Assembly: GCA_934216615.1 (NCBI GenBank)
Contig: CAKQCB010000005.1
Coordinates: 1-64,000 of the forward strand
Direction of reading: 5' to 3'
DNA from: an uncultured Anaerolineae bacterium
GTDB lineage: Bacteria > Chloroflexota > Anaerolineae > Aggregatilineales > Phototrophicaceae
Length of the DNA stretch: 64,000 nt
Shown here: piece after piece, positions 63,494 through 64,000 of the stretch
Numbering within the stretch: position 1 is the stretch's first letter
Layout of the letters: the number at the start of each line of letters is the position of its first letter
Position numbers and translations under genes: made by a program
Notes under the pieces: model-generated
Databases searched by the model: none
Told to the model about the DNA's origin: nothing
The model's input: only the letters and a program-made list of their open reading frames with translations

Positions 63494-64000
63494 ATGGCAA
63501 CATCCGTAAAATCCCGTTTTCGCAAACAAGTGCGTGGGTTTGTCTTTGTTTGGACAGGGCTTACTGTGGTTCTGGCGTTAGGAACCTTCATCGCCATTTA
63601 TTTGGCCTACGGTTCGATCACGCCAACCCCGGGCAGCCGTTTAGGAAACCTTGCCATCCCCGAAACAGAAACCAGCGTGGCGCAAGTCAGCACAGCCACC
63701 GAAGCCGTAGCGCCCACCGCCACAACCGCGACGGTCACAGAGGCCGCCCCAACCACTGATACCAGTACCGAAAGCACCGTAGAAGATGCCAATGGCGCAG
63801 AAGTCGCCGCGCTCAGCGTGAATAATGCCGCGCCGACAGCAACGCCCCTTCCCTCTGAATCAGATGTGTTTGAGTTAGGGGTTCAGGTACAAGTCAGCTA
63901 TGACAACATGGGGCAGTGGATAGATACCGCCTCTCAACCGCACCAGTTGGGTGTCGGTTGGGTGAAACAGCAAATCCGTTGGGAAGCCTTCGAACCTGCC
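63494..64000 (+). CDS. Third surface protein of the array (5' part)
   Basis: The ATG at 63494 is 9 bases after GGAG. The visible 169 residues start with a short basic cytoplasmic part (MATSVKSRFRKQVRGF), a transmembrane helix (VFVWTGLTVVLALGTFIAIYLAY), then a long Ala/Thr/Glu-rich linker (~65-125), and begin a domain FELGVQVQVSYDNMGQWIDTA...HQLGVGWVKQQIRWEAFEP. The last phrase matches the start of the GH-A-like domains upstream ('G-x-x-W-V/M-K-x-Q-x-R'). The gene continues beyond the window. Confidence 0.75.
   Translation, partial: MATSVKSRFRKQVRGFVFVWTGLTVVLALGTFIAIYLAYGSITPTPGSRLGNLAIPETETSVAQVSTATEAVAPTATTATVTEAAPTTDTSTESTVEDANGAEVAALSVNNAAPTATPLPSESDVFELGVQVQVSYDNMGQWIDTASQPHQLGVGWVKQQIRWEAFEPA

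Overview
The window looks like chromosomal DNA from a member of the Chloroflexota, probably an Anaerolineae-type lineage. This is an inference. It rests on many secreted proteins with SH3b domains and Pro/Thr-rich 'PTPTP'-style linkers, a T-box leader in front of pheST, a methylmalonyl-CoA epimerase, CopA and CopB copper ATPases, and moderate GC with AT-richer accessory islands. No rRNA, CRISPR array or complete insertion sequence was seen. One tRNA gene, tRNA-Ser(CGA), is present.

Layout. 1-2.6 kb: end of an SH3b protein and a secreted protein that joins a VHL-beta-like domain, a TolB-type propeller and a beta-helix. 3.2-7.2 kb: a large SF2 helicase with a possible nuclease tail, a scrap of a second copper ATPase and a PIN-domain protein. 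7.2-10.4 kb: a copper module (MerR-type regulator with its own operator, then CopA). 10.5-21 kb: secreted SH3b and beta-propeller-like proteins, methylmalonyl-CoA epimerase, a methyltransferase, a TPR protein translationally coupled to a glycosyltransferase, and a membrane-anchored SGNH hydrolase. 21-28.5 kb: housekeeping genes. These are tRNA-Ser, an acyltransferase/DLH-like/lipB operon, a frameshifted phosphoesterase with a TrmH-type methyltransferase, and infC-rpmI-rplT with an apparent AUA start for infC. 28.7-39.6 kb: TetR, Gfo/Idh/MocA and pectinacetylesterase-like genes, a decayed beta-helix gene, two secreted propeller-like proteins, a lipoprotein, an M20 peptidase, a two-repeat secreted protein and an RDD membrane protein. 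39.6-45 kb: a His-rich CopB ATPase, a membrane HEXXH protein and a TPR protein. 45-49 kb: pheST under a T-box. 49-52.4 kb: an accessory island with four tandem ~150-176 bp repeats, an excisionase-like HTH protein, several small unknown genes and an HNH endonuclease. 52.5-56.2 kb: a three-gene ABC-2 exporter. 56.2-58.6 kb: a lipoprotein, a methyltransferase and an enoyl-CoA hydratase in one operon. 58.8-64 kb: three tandem cell-surface proteins. Two share a clan GH-A-like domain, one of these also carries a degenerate GH18-like domain, and the third runs off the window.

How the genes fit together. The two copper ATPases and the MerR regulator form a copper/silver efflux capacity. The many signal-peptide proteins with SH3b, propeller, beta-helix or glycosidase-like domains suggest an elaborate monoderm-type surface. 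Several proteins keep a recognisable enzyme fold but lack catalytic residues: DLH-like at 23.3 kb, alpha/beta hydrolase-like at 56.2 kb, GH18-like at 60.4 kb. Decayed genes occur at 6.3, 25.5 and 32 kb. No complete new multi-gene system could be demonstrated. The best leads are the infC start codon, the VHL-like fusion protein, the copA scrap beside the PIN gene, the surface-glycosidase array and the island at 49-52 kb.
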